This document shows, in pieces, positions 36,923 to 46,065 of a stretch of 51,975 nt of DNA. The first letter of the stretch is position 1. Each line of letters opens with the position of its first letter. Position numbers and translations under genes: made by a program. The stretch is from Helicobacteraceae bacterium. Lineage in GTDB: Bacteria > Campylobacterota > Campylobacteria > Campylobacterales > Sulfurimonadaceae. The stretch is taken from contig JAMONY010000012.1 in NCBI GenBank assembly GCA_027066325.1, positions 1 to 51,975 of the forward strand, written 5' to 3'. A model generated the notes under the pieces. It was not told the DNA's origin and did no database searches. It was given only the letters and a program-made list of their open reading frames with translations.

Positions 36923-37828
36923 CTATGGTGCCTCTATTAAGGTTACAGGCTTTATAGTTGTGGTTGTAATATTTGTATTGCTTGGGTAGTCTTGATGTAT
37001 CTCATCCACACTCTTTGCATCTAGCTCTCTTTGAGCCTCTCTTTGTGCTAAAAAACCTGGTAGTATCTGCTCTATATCCATCAGAGTAGAGTTATTGTCT
37101 AGCTCATAAAATCTATTTGCTTTAAGCACGCTATAGAGTCTATATACATACTCATCTCTTAGCTCCGAATAGTGCCTTAAGTATTTTAATAGTTCAGATG
37201 CATTATCTATCTTGGCTCTATGTGCTCTAAAATCTCTATAGGCGTATCCGCTACTTATCATATGAAAATAGTCCTTAATTGAACCATTTACTTCGCTATA
37301 TTTTCTAACATATATCTCTTTAGAGCCGCGTGTTTGAGAGGCTCTTATGCGTGGCTCAGTACTGTCATATGACCATATGCCAAAAGCATTATTTGCCTCT
37401 TTATAAAATCTTGAACTACCCCAACCGCTCTCAAGCGCAGCCTGAGCCAATACTAAAGATACCGGATGAGTTTTCATGCGCACAAGCAGATCGCTCCTAT
37501 CTGTAGCACTATAGAGCCTCATTTTCTCATCTAACCATGCGCTCTGCTCTTCTAGCTCTATAAGTTTTAAAGCTCTGTTATACTCTCTATCTAACTCATT
37601 TTTCACCTTAACTACAGCAGGTTTCATAACTGCGATAAACTTCTCTTTTGCGCCCAATGGCTTTTTTGGTAGCTCTACTGGCTCTATTTTTGGTTTTACC
37701 ATAGGTGTCAGTATTGGCTGAGGAGGCACATCTTCTACAAAAGTGCTCTGTTTTGTTATAATGTCTACTATAAAAATTACGGTGGCCATAACTAACAGTA
37801 GTAGTATAATAATAGATATATTACGCAT
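36923..37828 (-). CDS. Bax-like glucosaminidase (murein hydrolase)
   Basis: 301 aa with one N-terminal membrane helix (about 3-23), a helical periplasmic linker, then a glucosaminidase domain: VSLVLAQAALESGWGSSRF carries the catalytic glutamate, followed by NNAFGIWSY and VYRLYSVLKANRFYELD near the end, as in E. coli Bax and FlgJ-type enzymes. ATG at 37828 is chosen (AGGAG 5 bases upstream) rather than the ORF-track start 24 codons earlier, which overlaps nspC. The protein probably trims peptidoglycan from the inner-membrane face of the periplasm. Confidence 0.82.
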   Translation of the reverse strand: MRNISIIILLLLVMATVIFIVDIITKQSTFVEDVPPQPILTPMVKPKIEPVELPKKPLGAKEKFIAVMKPAVVKVKNELDREYNRALKLIELEEQSAWLDEKMRLYSATDRSDLLVRMKTHPVSLVLAQAALESGWGSSRFYKEANNAFGIWSYDSTEPRIRASQTRGSKEIYVRKYSEVNGSIKDYFHMISSGYAYRDFRAHRAKIDNASELLKYLRHYSELRDEYVYRLYSVLKANRFYELDNNSTLMDIEQILPGFLAQREAQRELDAKSVDEIHQDYPSNTNITTTTIKPVTLIEAP

Positions 37829-37850
37829 AGTACTCCTAATAAAAAGCACA

Positions 37851-37856
37851 ATTATA
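37851..37856 (-). promoter_or_regulatory. -10 element of the Bax-like gene
   Basis: Minus-strand TATAAT 23 bp before the ATG, inside the 44-bp divergent gap with nspC. A plus-strand TGTTATAAT at 37754-37762, within the Bax-like coding region, could drive nspC. Confidence 0.4.
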
Positions 37857-37872
37857 CCAAAAGAAGGGCTAT

Positions 37873-39009
37873 ATGAGAGCATTTGACAATATAAATACAC
37901 CTATATATATCTGTGAAGAGAGTAGACTAAGAGCCAATCTTGAGCTATTAGATCGTGTACAAAAAGATAGTGGAGCTAAAGTCCTGCTGGCACTAAAGGG
38001 TTTTGCTATGCACTCAACCTTTAAGCTTGTAAGCAGATACCTAAAAGGGTGTTGTGCTAGTGGACTTTACGAGGCTAGGCTAGCTAGAGACATGATGAAC
38101 AAAGAGGTGCACACCTACTCACCCGCTTTTAAAGAGAGTGAGATTGATGAGATAGCTACTCTATCAGATCATATCGTCTTCAACTCTCCCTTGCAACTAA
38201 AAAAATTTGCAGCTAGAGTTAAGCTTGTTAATCCATCTATCAAAATAGCTCTTAGAGTCAATCCAGAATACTCCTCAACTAGTACCGCCCTGTATGATCC
38301 TTGTGCTCCTTATAGCAGACTTGGTACCACACTAGAAAACTTTGATAAATCGCTACTTAAACTTATAGATGGATTTCACTTTCATGCGTTATGTGAACAA
38401 GATAGCAGTGCGCTAGAGAGGCTTTTAGTGGCTTTTCAGAGCAACTTTGGAGAGTTCTGTTCTAGTTTAGAGTTTATTAATTTTGGAGGTGGGCACCACA
38501 TCACTAAAGATGGATATGATACAGATAAGCTTATCTGTATCATCAAAAATTTTAAAGCACACAACAACAATATAGAGATATATCTAGAGCCAGGTGAGGC
38601 GATAGGGTGGCAGTGTGGCTACCTTATGAGTACTGTATTGGACATAGTGCACAATCAAAAATCTATAGCCATCTTAGACACTTCAGCAGAAGCTCATATG
38701 CCCGATACCCTAGCGATGCCATACAGGGCTGAGGTTAGAGATGCATCTGAGGCTGGAGTAAAAAAATATAGTTATACTCTAGCTGGCAACACATGTCTGG
38801 CTGGAGACATCATGGGAGAGTACTCTTTTGATGAGAAGCTCAAAGTTGGAGATAGGGTCATATTTGAAGATCAGATACACTACACTTTTGTTAAAAATAC
38901 AACATTTAATGGCATCAAACTACCATCACTAGCGATCTTAAGAGAGAGTGGCAAGCTAGATATTATCAAAGAGTTTGGATACAGAGAGTACAAAGAGCGA
39001 CTCTCTTAA
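37873..39009 (+). CDS. nspC: Carboxynorspermidine/carboxyspermidine decarboxylase
   Basis: 378-aa PLP enzyme of the alanine-racemase-fold decarboxylases. It releases CO2 from carboxy(nor)spermidine, the last step of the alternative spermidine route used in place of SpeD/SpeE in Campylobacterota and Vibrio. The PLP lysine is in LLALKGFAMHS; other hallmarks are GFHFHALCEQD, FINFGGGHHIT, EPGEAIGWQCGY and GNTCLAGDIMGEY. Ribosome-binding site AAGG lies upstream of the ATG. Its usual partner, carboxyspermidine dehydrogenase, is not in the window. Confidence 0.92.
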   Translation: MRAFDNINTPIYICEESRLRANLELLDRVQKDSGAKVLLALKGFAMHSTFKLVSRYLKGCCASGLYEARLARDMMNKEVHTYSPAFKESEIDEIATLSDHIVFNSPLQLKKFAARVKLVNPSIKIALRVNPEYSSTSTALYDPCAPYSRLGTTLENFDKSLLKLIDGFHFHALCEQDSSALERLLVAFQSNFGEFCSSLEFINFGGGHHITKDGYDTDKLICIIKNFKAHNNNIEIYLEPGEAIGWQCGYLMSTVLDIVHNQKSIAILDTSAEAHMPDTLAMPYRAEVRDASEAGVKKYSYTLAGNTCLAGDIMGEYSFDEKLKVGDRVIFEDQIHYTFVKNTTFNGIKLPSLAILRESGKLDIIKEFGYREYKERLS

Positions 39010-39044
39010 ACCTAAGCCCTACAGCTTTGATCAAATAAGCACTC

Positions 39045-40340
39045 TCAAGTAGTCTGCATCCTAACCCTAACTGACTTAGCATGTGCATCTAATCCTTCGC
39101 TATCTGCCAGTAGAGCACAAGCCTCTCCAAGCTCATCTATCGCCTCTTTTGAGAAAGATATAATTGAGCTCTTTTTCATGAAGTGTTCTACTGTAAGTGG
39201 TGAGTAGAACTTAGCGGTTGAGCCTGTTGGCAGAGTATGATTTGGTCCTGCTATGTAGTCACCTATCGCCTCTGGAGTATTGTGTCCTAAAAATATGGCC
39301 CCAGCATGTTTTATCTTTGAGAGAAGCTCAAATGCATTATCTGTAGCTATCTCAAGATGCTCAACTGCTAAGTTATTCATAAGATCTATCGCTTCGTCCA
39401 TATCTGATGCTACTATGATGGCTGCGCGCTTATCTATGGACTCTCTTGCTATTGCTTCTCGATCTAGTTTTGGTAACCACTGCTCTATCTCTTTTTTGAC
39501 ACTATCTGCCAAAGATTGTGATGTGGTTATCAGTATAGAGCTTGCCATCTCATCATGTTCAGCTTGTGAGAGTAGATCTATAGCTATATGGTTTGCATTG
39601 GCACTCTTATCTGCTAGCACACCTATCTCACTAGGTCCTGCTATCATGTCTATACCTACATCGCCAAAGACCATTTTCTTAGCAGTGGCGACAAAGATAT
39701 TGCCAGGCCCTGTGATAACATCTACCTTGGCAATACTCTGCGTACCATACGCCATGGCAGCTATAGCAGATGCACCTCCAACTTTATAGACCTCATCAAT
39801 ACCACAAAGATAAGCAGCAGCTAAAAGTAGCTCATGAGGCTCATTATCTGGTGTAGGCGTGCAGACTACTATACGCTCCACGCCCGCCACCTTAGCAGCT
39901 ATGGCATTCATGAGTAGTGAGCTTGGATATGCTGCTTTTCCACCTGGTATATAGAGTCCTGCGGAGTCAACAGCTGTGACTCTTTGACCCAAAATAGTAC
40001 CATTGCTTTCTGTATCAAACCAAGATTGTGGTAACTGTTTTTTGTGGTAAGACTCTATGCGATCATAGGCTAGCTTTAGTGCACTTTTGAGCTTAGGATC
40101 TATACTCTCATAGGCGCTCTTTATAGTCTCTTGATCTATAAGTAGCGCTTCTGCATTTATGGGCTTCCATCTATCGAACATCTCAACATGCTCTAACAAA
40201 GCACTATCTTTTTGCTCTTTAATCTGCTCAATAATTGAGCCTACTATCTTAGTTGTGTTTTCTATGTCCATAGCACCACGCTTCTGAAGAGTTGCAAACT
40301 CTTTTTTGAAGTCTGGTTGTGAAGTTGAAATAGTGATCAT
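39045..40340 (-). CDS. hisD: Histidinol dehydrogenase
   Basis: Final two oxidations of histidine synthesis. The 431-aa zinc enzyme keeps LLSQAEHDEMASS (metal and catalytic histidines), TGPGNIFVATAK, VEHLEIAT and YIAGPNHTLPTGSTAKF. It overlaps the NDH-2-like gene by 4 bp and ends the aroQ-folK-aroK-thioredoxin-NDH operon. hisS is the only other his-related gene in the window. Confidence 0.96.
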   Translation of the reverse strand: MITISTSQPDFKKEFATLQKRGAMDIENTTKIVGSIIEQIKEQKDSALLEHVEMFDRWKPINAEALLIDQETIKSAYESIDPKLKSALKLAYDRIESYHKKQLPQSWFDTESNGTILGQRVTAVDSAGLYIPGGKAAYPSSLLMNAIAAKVAGVERIVVCTPTPDNEPHELLLAAAYLCGIDEVYKVGGASAIAAMAYGTQSIAKVDVITGPGNIFVATAKKMVFGDVGIDMIAGPSEIGVLADKSANANHIAIDLLSQAEHDEMASSILITTSQSLADSVKKEIEQWLPKLDREAIARESIDKRAAIIVASDMDEAIDLMNNLAVEHLEIATDNAFELLSKIKHAGAIFLGHNTPEAIGDYIAGPNHTLPTGSTAKFYSPLTVEHFMKKSSIISFSKEAIDELGEACALLADSEGLDAHAKSVRVRMQTT

Positions 40341-41545
40341 ATTCTCTCTCTTTTACTCATTTTTATCTCTCTGTATGCTCTTAGAGCGTCTCTATCAAGA
40401 AGGTATTTATATCTAAAGGTGATCAGCTTTTTAAGCCAATACCCCAATAGACCGCTAAACTTAATCTTATCGAACAGTACAACAGAAGCACTATTTCTAC
40501 CAAGCGCAACCATAACACCCTCTAGCTTAAGATCCGCCTCTAACATCTCCCTACCCTCTGCATCTAGCGATATATTTTTAGCTACAACTTCAGCACTCTT
40601 CTCAGCAGAGTTAGCAGTTGGGGCTACTATATTTAGCTCTTTATCTCTTAGCTCAGCGCTATCTCCTATGGCAAATACACCCTGATGCTCTGCTACACTC
40701 AGATCTGGTTTAACGATAATCTGCCCTATACGATTTCTCTCAACATCTATACTTCTTGTTAATGATGAGGCTGTGATACCTCCAGCAAAAATCATAAAAT
40801 CAAATATTATCTCTTCGCCACTACTCAAAACAGCTAAACCATCTTTAACCTCATTAACTAAAGTATTTAGCCTCAGTACAACTCCTAGCTCTTTAAGTCT
40901 CTGTTCGCTCTTTTTAATGAGGTATCTGTCTAACCCTTCAAGTACAGACTTGCCAGCACTGATGAGATATATCTGGATAGAGTCACAAACCATACGGTTT
41001 GAGCGCATAAACTCCTCTGTATAACATGCCATCTCAGCAGCAATCTCCACACCACTAAGACCAGCACCAGCTATCACAACATTAAAACTTCTACACTCAG
41101 AGTCAGTTTCACTACGCATTCTCATAAAGAGCTCATTCTCAAATTTCTGCCTAAACGCAAAAGCATGATAGAGGCTCTTTACACCATTGGAGTACTCTTT
41201 CAAACCCTTAACAACGGGTGGAAAATTTGTACGGCTTCCCATGGCTAAAACTAAGTAATCATAGCTATAGCTACTATCTTTACAATAGACAACCATCTTC
41301 TCAAAATCTATATTCTCAACACAGCTATTGATAAAGTCTACATTTTTATAGCTTCTACATAGAGTGACCAGATCAACACTCACATCAACTAAGGTTGCTC
41401 TTTGTGCTATGAGCGCATACGCCTCAGTCTGAAGATAGTGGTACGGTTTTTGATCAATAAGTGTGATCTTAAAGTCCTCTTTACTAAGGCGTTGCATAGC
41501 ACGAACACCAGCATATCCGCCCCCTATGATCACAACTTCTCTCAT
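40337..41545 (-). CDS. NDH-2-type FAD-dependent NAD(P)H dehydrogenase
   Basis: 402-aa flavoprotein. FAD motif IIGGGYAGVRAMQRL at the N-terminus, QKPYHYLQTEAYALIA, NAD motif VIAGAGLSGVEIAAEM near residue 160, and VFAIGDSAEL in the FAD-closing position. The C-terminal basic amphipathic stretch (GLLGYWLKKLITFRYKYLL) suits a peripheral membrane quinone reductase. No sulfide:quinone reductase cysteine pair was seen, so NDH-2 is favoured over SQR, with moderate certainty. It lies 3 bp after the tandem thioredoxin and overlaps hisD by 4 bp. Confidence 0.78.
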   Translation of the reverse strand: MREVVIIGGGYAGVRAMQRLSKEDFKITLIDQKPYHYLQTEAYALIAQRATLVDVSVDLVTLCRSYKNVDFINSCVENIDFEKMVVYCKDSSYSYDYLVLAMGSRTNFPPVVKGLKEYSNGVKSLYHAFAFRQKFENELFMRMRSETDSECRSFNVVIAGAGLSGVEIAAEMACYTEEFMRSNRMVCDSIQIYLISAGKSVLEGLDRYLIKKSEQRLKELGVVLRLNTLVNEVKDGLAVLSSGEEIIFDFMIFAGGITASSLTRSIDVERNRIGQIIVKPDLSVAEHQGVFAIGDSAELRDKELNIVAPTANSAEKSAEVVAKNISLDAEGREMLEADLKLEGVMVALGRNSASVVLFDKIKFSGLLGYWLKKLITFRYKYLLDRDALRAYREIKMSKRERI

Positions 41546-41548
41546 GTG

Positions 41549-42334
41549 CTATTTGCTCTTGTACTCTTTTAGAACGCCTTTTAGACGAGGTAGAAGATCA
41601 TCTGCCTTAATAGCTCCTTGTATAGGTGCAAACATCGGCTTTGGTTCGCTATCTAAAAACCAGATTTGAGGTGTTGCAGAGCCTCTGATCTCACCTGGGA
41701 TATAGTCACTCTCATCAGTAAATGCTATCATGGTTACAAAGTCTTTATTGAGAGCATCTGCTACTCTTTTATCTTGAAAAGTTGTATTTTCAAGATGCAC
41801 ACACCATTTGCAGCCATGATTAGAGACAACAATCATAAGAGGCTTTTTATCTCTACGCGCCTCCTCAACAGCTACTACAAAATTCTCTCGCCAGTTAATT
41901 ATAGGCTCTTTAGAAGCGTCTTTAGCAGATCTCTTATTGAACTCTTCAGAGACAACATCAAGTGCGCCTAAAAACTGATCAGCTTTCATAGCTCCTTGTA
42001 TAGGTGCAAACATATTAAATCCACTGGTATTTAAAAACCAGATCTCAGGTGTTGCAGAGCCTCTTAGCTCGCCTGGTATATAATCTTTCTCATCGGTATA
42101 GAGAAGAACACTTATGTACTCTTTTTTCAACTTTTCTACAACTCTTAAATCTTTTAAAGTTGTATTTTTCAATACTGTACATGCTTTGCAATTATGGTTT
42201 GAGACCACAAGCATTACAGGTTTATTTTGAGCTTTTGATGCCTTCATGGCAGCAAAATAGTCCTCTTTCCAATCTATCCCATCTGCTAACATAGCAGACA
42301 CTGCAAATAGTAAAATAAATATAACTCTTCTCAT
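41549..42334 (-). CDS. Exported protein with two tandem thioredoxin-like domains
   Basis: 261 aa with a signal peptide (MRRVIFILLFAVSAMLADG). Two homologous thioredoxin-like modules follow, each with a CxxC site (CKAC about residue 49, CKWC about 175), a cis-proline motif (RGSATPEIWFL, RGSATPQIWFL) and a shared APIQGA segment. The fold family is thioredoxin_7/DsbD-gamma-like. Both sites look redox-competent, pointing to periplasmic disulfide reduction. It overlaps aroK by 4 bp. The two halves are also alike at DNA level, so duplication was not ancient or is being homogenised. Confidence 0.88.
   Translation of the reverse strand: MRRVIFILLFAVSAMLADGIDWKEDYFAAMKASKAQNKPVMLVVSNHNCKACTVLKNTTLKDLRVVEKLKKEYISVLLYTDEKDYIPGELRGSATPEIWFLNTSGFNMFAPIQGAMKADQFLGALDVVSEEFNKRSAKDASKEPIINWRENFVVAVEEARRDKKPLMIVVSNHGCKWCVHLENTTFQDKRVADALNKDFVTMIAFTDESDYIPGEIRGSATPQIWFLDSEPKPMFAPIQGAIKADDLLPRLKGVLKEYKSK
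41560..42278 (-). repeat. Internal direct duplication of the thioredoxin module
   Basis: Two roughly 330-bp units (about 42278-41951 and 41901-41560). Identical or near-identical DNA includes GCTCCTTGTATAGGTGCAAA in both copies and a longer block around GGTGTTGCAGAGCCTCT. Confidence 0.8.
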
Positions 42335-42846
42335 CTGTTTATCACCTCTGTTATTATCTCTTGAGCGATATCCTCAAGCGTTCTATCTGTAGTATCAACT
42401 ACAACATCTGCCACCTCTTTATAGAGAGGAGCTCTATGTGCATAGAGTGCTCTAGCAGCCTCCAGATCAGCAAAAAGTGGGCGTTTTTTAAGCTTTGCTT
42501 GGGCATTAGGGTGTGCTAGTATGCGCTCATAGATCTTCTCAAAACTAGCATCTAGTAGCACAACTGTACCTATCTTATTAAGACTCTCCACCTTAAAGAA
42601 GCCGCCTCCTGTAGAGATTAGAGTATCTTGAAGTGAACTACTCATCCATAAAGCAACACGCCTCTCAAGATCTCTAAAGTGGCTCTCTCCAAACTGCTCA
42701 AAGATCTTTTTAACACTTAGGCCCGACATGCTCTCTATGATATCATCACTATCAATATTGACAATATCACACCTTGAAGATATCTCTCTAGCAACACTAC
42801 CTTTGCCAACACCCATAAAACCTATAAGTACTATATTGTTAGACAC
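42331..42846 (-). CDS. aroK: Shikimate kinase
   Basis: Phosphorylates shikimate at the 3-hydroxyl. 171-aa P-loop kinase: GFMGVGKGSVAREI in the Walker A position, DSDDIIE for shikimate, FRDLERRV, STGGGFF and the lid KKRPLFAD. Walker A ends KGS rather than the usual KST, a conservative change. The start is GTG with AAGGA 5-6 bases upstream. It lies 33 bp after folK and overlaps the thioredoxin gene by 4 bp. Confidence 0.95.
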   Translation of the reverse strand: MSNNIVLIGFMGVGKGSVAREISSRCDIVNIDSDDIIESMSGLSVKKIFEQFGESHFRDLERRVALWMSSSLQDTLISTGGGFFKVESLNKIGTVVLLDASFEKIYERILAHPNAQAKLKKRPLFADLEAARALYAHRAPLYKEVADVVVDTTDRTLEDIAQEIITEVINR

Positions 42847-42879
42847 TATAATCCTTCATCAAATAGTAACACACACTTA

Positions 42880-43365
42880 TTAACACACAAGATATGAGAG
42901 CGGCACAATTACACTGCTACGCTCTTGCCAATGTGGATGTGGTACGCTTAAAATGTTGCTCTGTATCTTCAAATTGTCAAAAAATAGTATATCAAGATCT
43001 AGTGTTCTAGGTCCATTTTTAAATGATCTGACCCTGCCAAATCTTCTCTCTACTCCAAGTAGATATCTCATAAAAGTATCTGGTTTCATTGTAGTCTGAA
43101 CTACTAATACAGCATTGAAAAAGTACTCCTGCTCTAAAAAACCAAAAGGTGGGTTTTTAACAATAGGCGAGCTACGCTTTAGACTTACTCTGCTATCTCG
43201 TTGAAAAAAAATAAGTAGCTTCTGTAATCTACGCAATACATCTGCAACATTACCGCCCACACCAATCACAACAGTGTGTGGCAAACTTCTACTCTGCCAA
43301 CTCTTAGGAAAATCTCTGCTTTTCAAGAGCGTTATACTGCTCTTAAACTCTCTTCTTAGATACAA
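42880..43365 (-). CDS. folK: HPPK, 6-hydroxymethyldihydropterin pyrophosphokinase
   Basis: Folate synthesis enzyme. 161 aa with VIGVGGNVADVLRRL, the catalytic loop PFGFLEQEYFFNAVLVV and RTLDLDILFFDN, VPHPHWQERSSVIVPL. Compared with E. coli FolK there are about 30 extra residues before the first strand, as in other Campylobacterota. No ATG is available: a TTG directly after aroQ is used here, but it lacks a clear ribosome-binding site and a TTG 13 codons later (at LLKSRDF) is possible. Confidence 0.9.
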   Translation of the reverse strand: MYLRREFKSSITLLKSRDFPKSWQSRSLPHTVVIGVGGNVADVLRRLQKLLIFFQRDSRVSLKRSSPIVKNPPFGFLEQEYFFNAVLVVQTTMKPDTFMRYLLGVERRFGRVRSFKNGPRTLDLDILFFDNLKIQSNILSVPHPHWQERSSVIVPLSYLVC

Positions 43366-43371
43366 CTAGAG

Positions 43372-43851
43372 CTACTGTTGTTGCTGCTGTTGCTCTTGTG
43401 CTTTTTTTGCATTGGCGATATCGGTAATCATCTGAGTCATTCCAAGCATAGCCAAGTGGTATCCAAATGGACCAAAGCCTGTGATAGATGATGCACAAGC
43501 TGGTGCTACTAGATCGCGCTGTCTAAACTCTTCGCGTCTATGTATATTGCTAATATGTACTTCAATAGCTGGCAAAGAGACTGCTACAAGTGCATCACGA
43601 ATAGCTATAGATGTGTGAGAGTAAGCTGCTGGATTGATGATGATACCATCTGCATCGCCATAACACTCTTGGATTCTGTCTACTATCTCACCCTCTAAGT
43701 TGCTCTGAAAAAACTCAACCTCAATCTTATTGGCTTCTGCAAACTCTCTCATCTGTTGGTGAATCTGCTCTAGCTTCATAGCTCCATAGATATGCTGTTC
43801 GCGAATACCAAGCATGTTTAGATTTGGTCCTTGTATGACTGCTATTTTCAT
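43372..43851 (-). CDS. aroQ: 3-dehydroquinate dehydratase, type II
   Basis: Dehydrates 3-dehydroquinate to 3-dehydroshikimate. 159 aa with [17 protein letters not shown] (catalytic tyrosine loop), [32 protein letters not shown] and [14 protein letters not shown]. The C-terminus ends in a short glutamine run (AQEQQQQQQ) made of mixed CAA/CAG codons. ATG with AAGGG upstream. First gene of a six-gene operon ending in hisD. Confidence 0.96.
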   Translation of the reverse strand: MKIAVIQGPNLNMLGIREQHIYGAMKLEQIHQQMREFAEANKIEVEFFQSNLEGEIVDRIQECYGDADGIIINPAAYSHTSIAIRDALVAVSLPAIEVHISNIHRREEFRQRDLVAPACASSITGFGPFGYHLAMLGMTQMITDIANAKKAQEQQQQQQ

Positions 43852-43882
43852 TATTACCCTTAAAATTAATTTTTGAGTGGAT

Positions 43883-43888
43883 ATTATA
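43883..43888 (-). promoter_or_regulatory. -10 element of the aroQ operon
   Basis: Minus-strand TATAAT about 32 bp before the aroQ ATG, in the 74-bp divergent gap with the mqnF-like gene. A plus-strand TAAAAT at 43893-43898 may serve the other direction. Confidence 0.45.
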
Positions 43889-43925
43889 CGGTTAAAATAT
43901 TAAAACTTAGCAAAAGGGGCTAGAT

Positions 43926-45161
43926 TTGAAGATAATTACACCATCTTTTATACTTTTAAGCAGCGGATTAGTTAAAAATCTCTCGGTTGCTTTTGACAAA
44001 GAGGTGGTTTTAGTTGCCCCTCTAAAAGAGCTTCTTGATAGATTTAAGGATGCTCAAACTATTGAGTGCAAAGCTGATACGGTCTTGATGCCAGGTCTTG
44101 TTAATCCACATGTACACCTTGAGTTTTGTGCCAACAAAGCAGATCTTCAGTATGGGTCATTTATACCATGGCTACATAGCGTGATAGATAAACGAGAAGA
44201 GCTTCTTAGTAGATGTGACACCAAGCTAATCTCACAACACTTAGAGCAGATGCTTAAAGGAGGCACAACAGCCATAGGCGCAATAAGCTCGTATGCATTA
44301 GATCTTAAAGCTACTGCTACTGCTGCGCAAAAAGTGAGATTTTTTAGTGAGATAATAGGCTCATCGCCCAACATGGTAGATGCTCTTTATGGTGATTTTG
44401 TAGCACGCCTTGATGAGTCCATGGGTATCACAAGAGAGGGGTTTTATAGTGGTGTTGCTATACACTCACCATACTCCGTACACCCCGTGTTGATCAAAAA
44501 AGCACTAAAACTTGCTAAAGAGAGAGACCTGCTCACTACTGCTCACCTCTTAGAGAGCAGAGCAGAGAGAGAGTGGCTAAAGAGTAGCAGTGGTGAGTTT
44601 AAACCATTTTTTCAAAAGTTTCTCTCTCAAGATAGAGCAGTTAACGATGTAGATGGATTCTTAAAGCTCTTCAGGGGTCTGCCTACACTTATGACACACG
44701 CAAATTATGCCAATATTGATGAACTAAAAGAGCTATCACAAGAGCAGCATACACTTATACACTGCCCTATATCTAACCGTCTACTGGGTAGTAAAAAACT
44801 TGATCTACATAAAGTACAAGAGGCTAAAGTTGAGTGGATACTAGCTAGCGATGGATTGAGCTCAAACTATACACTTGATGGATTTGAACAGATGAGAGCA
44901 GCTTTAATGATGCAAGATGAGCTAGAGCTAGAGCCATTTGCCTTAGAGTTGTTAAATGGTGCTACAATAAGAGCGGCAGATGCGTTGAAATTAAATTGTG
45001 GTGCTATCTCTACAGGTAGAGCGGCCGATATGTTACTACTTGATATAAGCAGTAACACAGAGCAGATACTACCTTCACATATCATACTGCACAAATACCC
45101 TATATTAGAGGTATATATAGATGGAAAAGCACAACTAGGAGAGAGTCATGGAAGGTCTTAA
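43926..45161 (+). CDS. mqnF: Aminofutalosine deaminase-type amidohydrolase
   Basis: 411-aa metal-dependent hydrolase. Predicted to deaminate 6-amino-6-deoxyfutalosine in the futalosine route to menaquinone, as for homologues in Campylobacterota. Metal ligands fit the amidohydrolase superfamily: HVHLEF, TAHLLESRAERE, IHCPISNRLL and the aspartate in LASDGLSSNYT. The start is TTG, with AAGGGG 6 bases upstream. A general nucleoside or chlorohydrolase-type role cannot be excluded from sequence alone. It overlaps sppA by 14 bp. Confidence 0.75.
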   Translation: MKIITPSFILLSSGLVKNLSVAFDKEVVLVAPLKELLDRFKDAQTIECKADTVLMPGLVNPHVHLEFCANKADLQYGSFIPWLHSVIDKREELLSRCDTKLISQHLEQMLKGGTTAIGAISSYALDLKATATAAQKVRFFSEIIGSSPNMVDALYGDFVARLDESMGITREGFYSGVAIHSPYSVHPVLIKKALKLAKERDLLTTAHLLESRAEREWLKSSSGEFKPFFQKFLSQDRAVNDVDGFLKLFRGLPTLMTHANYANIDELKELSQEQHTLIHCPISNRLLGSKKLDLHKVQEAKVEWILASDGLSSNYTLDGFEQMRAALMMQDELELEPFALELLNGATIRAADALKLNCGAISTGRAADMLLLDISSNTEQILPSHIILHKYPILEVYIDGKAQLGESHGRS

Positions 45162-46017
45162 GCAGCTATTTTTACCGATAACAGCCACTATAAAATTTAT
45201 ACAAAACCACTTCAAAGCGATGCTATTTTTACTGCTACTATTTTTAATCTTTGCGCCATCATCACAAGATGGGCTAAGTGCATACAATCTAAAATCTATC
45301 AACCTAGCAGGTCCCATTTTCGACACAACCGATGTTGTCTATGAGCTAGAAGATGCGCGCCAAGATAGTGGAGTTGAGGGTGTGTTATTGATCGTTGATT
45401 CACCAGGTGGTGCGGTTGCTCCTTCACTAGAGGTAGCATATGCTGTAAAGCGACTAAGTCAAAGCAAGCCTGTAGTTGTATACGCTAAAGGCACACTAGC
45501 TAGTGGTAGCTACTACGCCTCTATATGGGCTGATGAGATCATGGCAAATCCAGGCTCCATGGTTGGCTCCATTGGAGTGATTATGCAAGGAATCAACACT
45601 GAAGAGCTTATGAGTAAGATAGGGATAAAATCTCAAGTAGCCTCAAGGGGTGAGTTTAAACAGGTTGGAACAAGTGATCGAGAGTGGAGTAAAGCTGAAC
45701 GAGCTGAGATTCAGAAGGTGATTGATGGTACCTATGAGATGTTTGTATCTGATGTTAGCAGCGCTAGAGATCTCAATATCTCACAAAGTCACCTCTATGC
45801 TGATGCTCACATATTTACTGCAGCTCAAGCTAAAGAGGTTGGGCTTGTAGATACTCTCGGTGTGCTCTACGATGCCAAACTTCGTCTTGAAACTCTATCT
45901 GGTGTACAAGAGCCAATCTGGAACCAAGAGAGTAGAGTTGATAAGTTCATTAAGGAGATAGGCGCAAAAAGTGCACAAATTATACACACCTATTTTCCAA
46001 ACCAAAGCCTTCATTAA
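45148..46017 (+). CDS. sppA: Signal peptide peptidase SppA
   Basis: 289-aa inner-membrane serine protease that clears cleaved signal peptides. One N-terminal helix (about 22-42), then a ClpP-like domain: VDSPGGAVAPSLE, the nucleophile serine in GTLASGSYYAS, NPGSMVGSIGVIMQG, and the general-base lysine in SRGEFKQVGTSDR. It is the short, single-domain form. AGGAG precedes the ATG inside the mqnF-like gene. Confidence 0.93.
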   Translation: MEGLKQLFLPITATIKFIQNHFKAMLFLLLLFLIFAPSSQDGLSAYNLKSINLAGPIFDTTDVVYELEDARQDSGVEGVLLIVDSPGGAVAPSLEVAYAVKRLSQSKPVVVYAKGTLASGSYYASIWADEIMANPGSMVGSIGVIMQGINTEELMSKIGIKSQVASRGEFKQVGTSDREWSKAERAEIQKVIDGTYEMFVSDVSSARDLNISQSHLYADAHIFTAAQAKEVGLVDTLGVLYDAKLRLETLSGVQEPIWNQESRVDKFIKEIGAKSAQIIHTYFPNQSLH

Positions 46018-46065
46018 TCTTAAAAAGTGTAAAATGGCGGATAATTAAACTTAAGAGGCGCTAAT

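Noticed and set aside
39280-39789. 169-aa plus-strand ORF
   Set aside because: Lies entirely antisense to hisD; serine- and alanine-rich shadow composition, no ribosome-binding site or family motif.
40337-41545. Sulfide:quinone oxidoreductase instead of NDH-2
   Set aside because: The redox cysteine pair of SQR was not found, although the overall fold is shared.
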